Source: an uncultured Eubacteriales bacterium
GTDB taxonomy: Bacteria > Bacillota > Clostridia > UMGS1840
Length of the DNA: 9,215 bases
Assembly: GCA_900555525.1 (NCBI GenBank)
Contig: USLP01000032.1
Span: 1 to 9,215 of the forward strand
Reading direction: 5' to 3'
Shown here: piece after piece, positions 9,045 to 9,215 of the stretch
Layout: the number at the start of each line of letters is the position of its first letter
Position numbering within the stretch: the first letter of the stretch is position 1
The notes under the pieces: model-generated
What the model was told of the DNA's origin: nothing
The model's input: the letters and a program-made list of their open reading frames with translations, nothing else
The model's database searches: none
Made by a program: the position numbers and the translations under genes

Positions 9045-9215
9045 TTACATTCCCTGCCAAATAAAACGCGTAAAAAACCCAGCCGCGGCTCCGAGTAAAA
9101 AAATAACTATTGCCGTATAGTCACGTTTTTTCATTTTGGGTTCTTTCATTTTTGTTCTGTTTTCGCTTCCGTTGTAGCACCGTGATTCCATTGCCGATGC
9201 AAGCTCGTCCGCACG
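9045..9215 (-). CDS. ecfT: EcfT, transmembrane coupling protein of an ECF transporter (C-terminal 56 residues only)
   Basis: The frame is open from the window edge and ends at TAA (9047-9045). The visible part begins RADELASAMESRCYNGSENR, which matches the end of the cytoplasmic coupling helix of EcfT. In this family a short Ala-Arg-Gly-like motif (here Ser-Arg-Cys) contacts the ATPase pair. A basic linker and one last hydrophobic helix follow (about residues 35-53 of the fragment, IVIFLLGAAAGFF), and the protein ends in WQGM. EcfT links the two ATPases to interchangeable vitamin or metal binding subunits. Its partners ecfA1/ecfA2 would be expected further upstream, outside the window. The assignment rests on a short fragment plus the neighbouring truA. 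Confidence 0.85.
   Translation of the reverse strand, partial: RADELASAMESRCYNGSENRTKMKEPKMKKRDYTAIVIFLLGAAAGFFTRFIWQGM

Overview
Every gene supported in this window lies on the minus strand, so the biology reads from position 9215 down to position 1. The sequence is AT-leaning and the genes are tightly packed. Ribosome binding sites are strong (AGGAGG-type) and often overlap the preceding stop codon. The gene neighbours are ecfT-truA, a protein I place in the DUF5711 family, CvpA and a glutamine-type ABC transporter whose binding protein is a lipoprotein. Together these point to a Firmicute, most likely a gut-type member of Clostridia (Eubacteriales). That assignment is inference from gene content, not a database match.

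Layout from right to left. (1) 9215-4487 is a compact run: the end of ecfT (membrane coupler of an ECF vitamin/metal transporter), truA (tRNA pseudouridine synthase), a membrane-anchored protein with a predicted propeller-like exterior (DUF5711-like, function unknown), a CvpA-family membrane protein, and ligA (NAD-dependent DNA ligase). Gaps between these genes are 1 to 15 bases, which fits one operon with translational coupling. (2) 4486-4368 is a 119-base gap holding a long imperfect inverted repeat. (3) 4367-2409 encodes a GH36 protein of the raffinose synthase / Sip1 type, probably a cytosolic alpha-galactosidase-like enzyme. A terminator follows it. (4) 2350-2300 holds a near-consensus sigma-A promoter with two small dyads. 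(5) 2252-1 is a polar amino acid ABC importer in the order binding lipoprotein, permease, ATPase. The ATPase is cut by the window edge.

The window is mostly ordinary housekeeping and nutrient-uptake content. I found no CRISPR array, RNA gene, mobile element, toxin-antitoxin or defence system. The items most worth a second look are the long hairpin between ligA and the GH36 gene, the plant-like raffinose-synthase relative beside housekeeping genes, the unknown DUF5711-CvpA pair, and the architecture of the promoter driving the amino acid importer.
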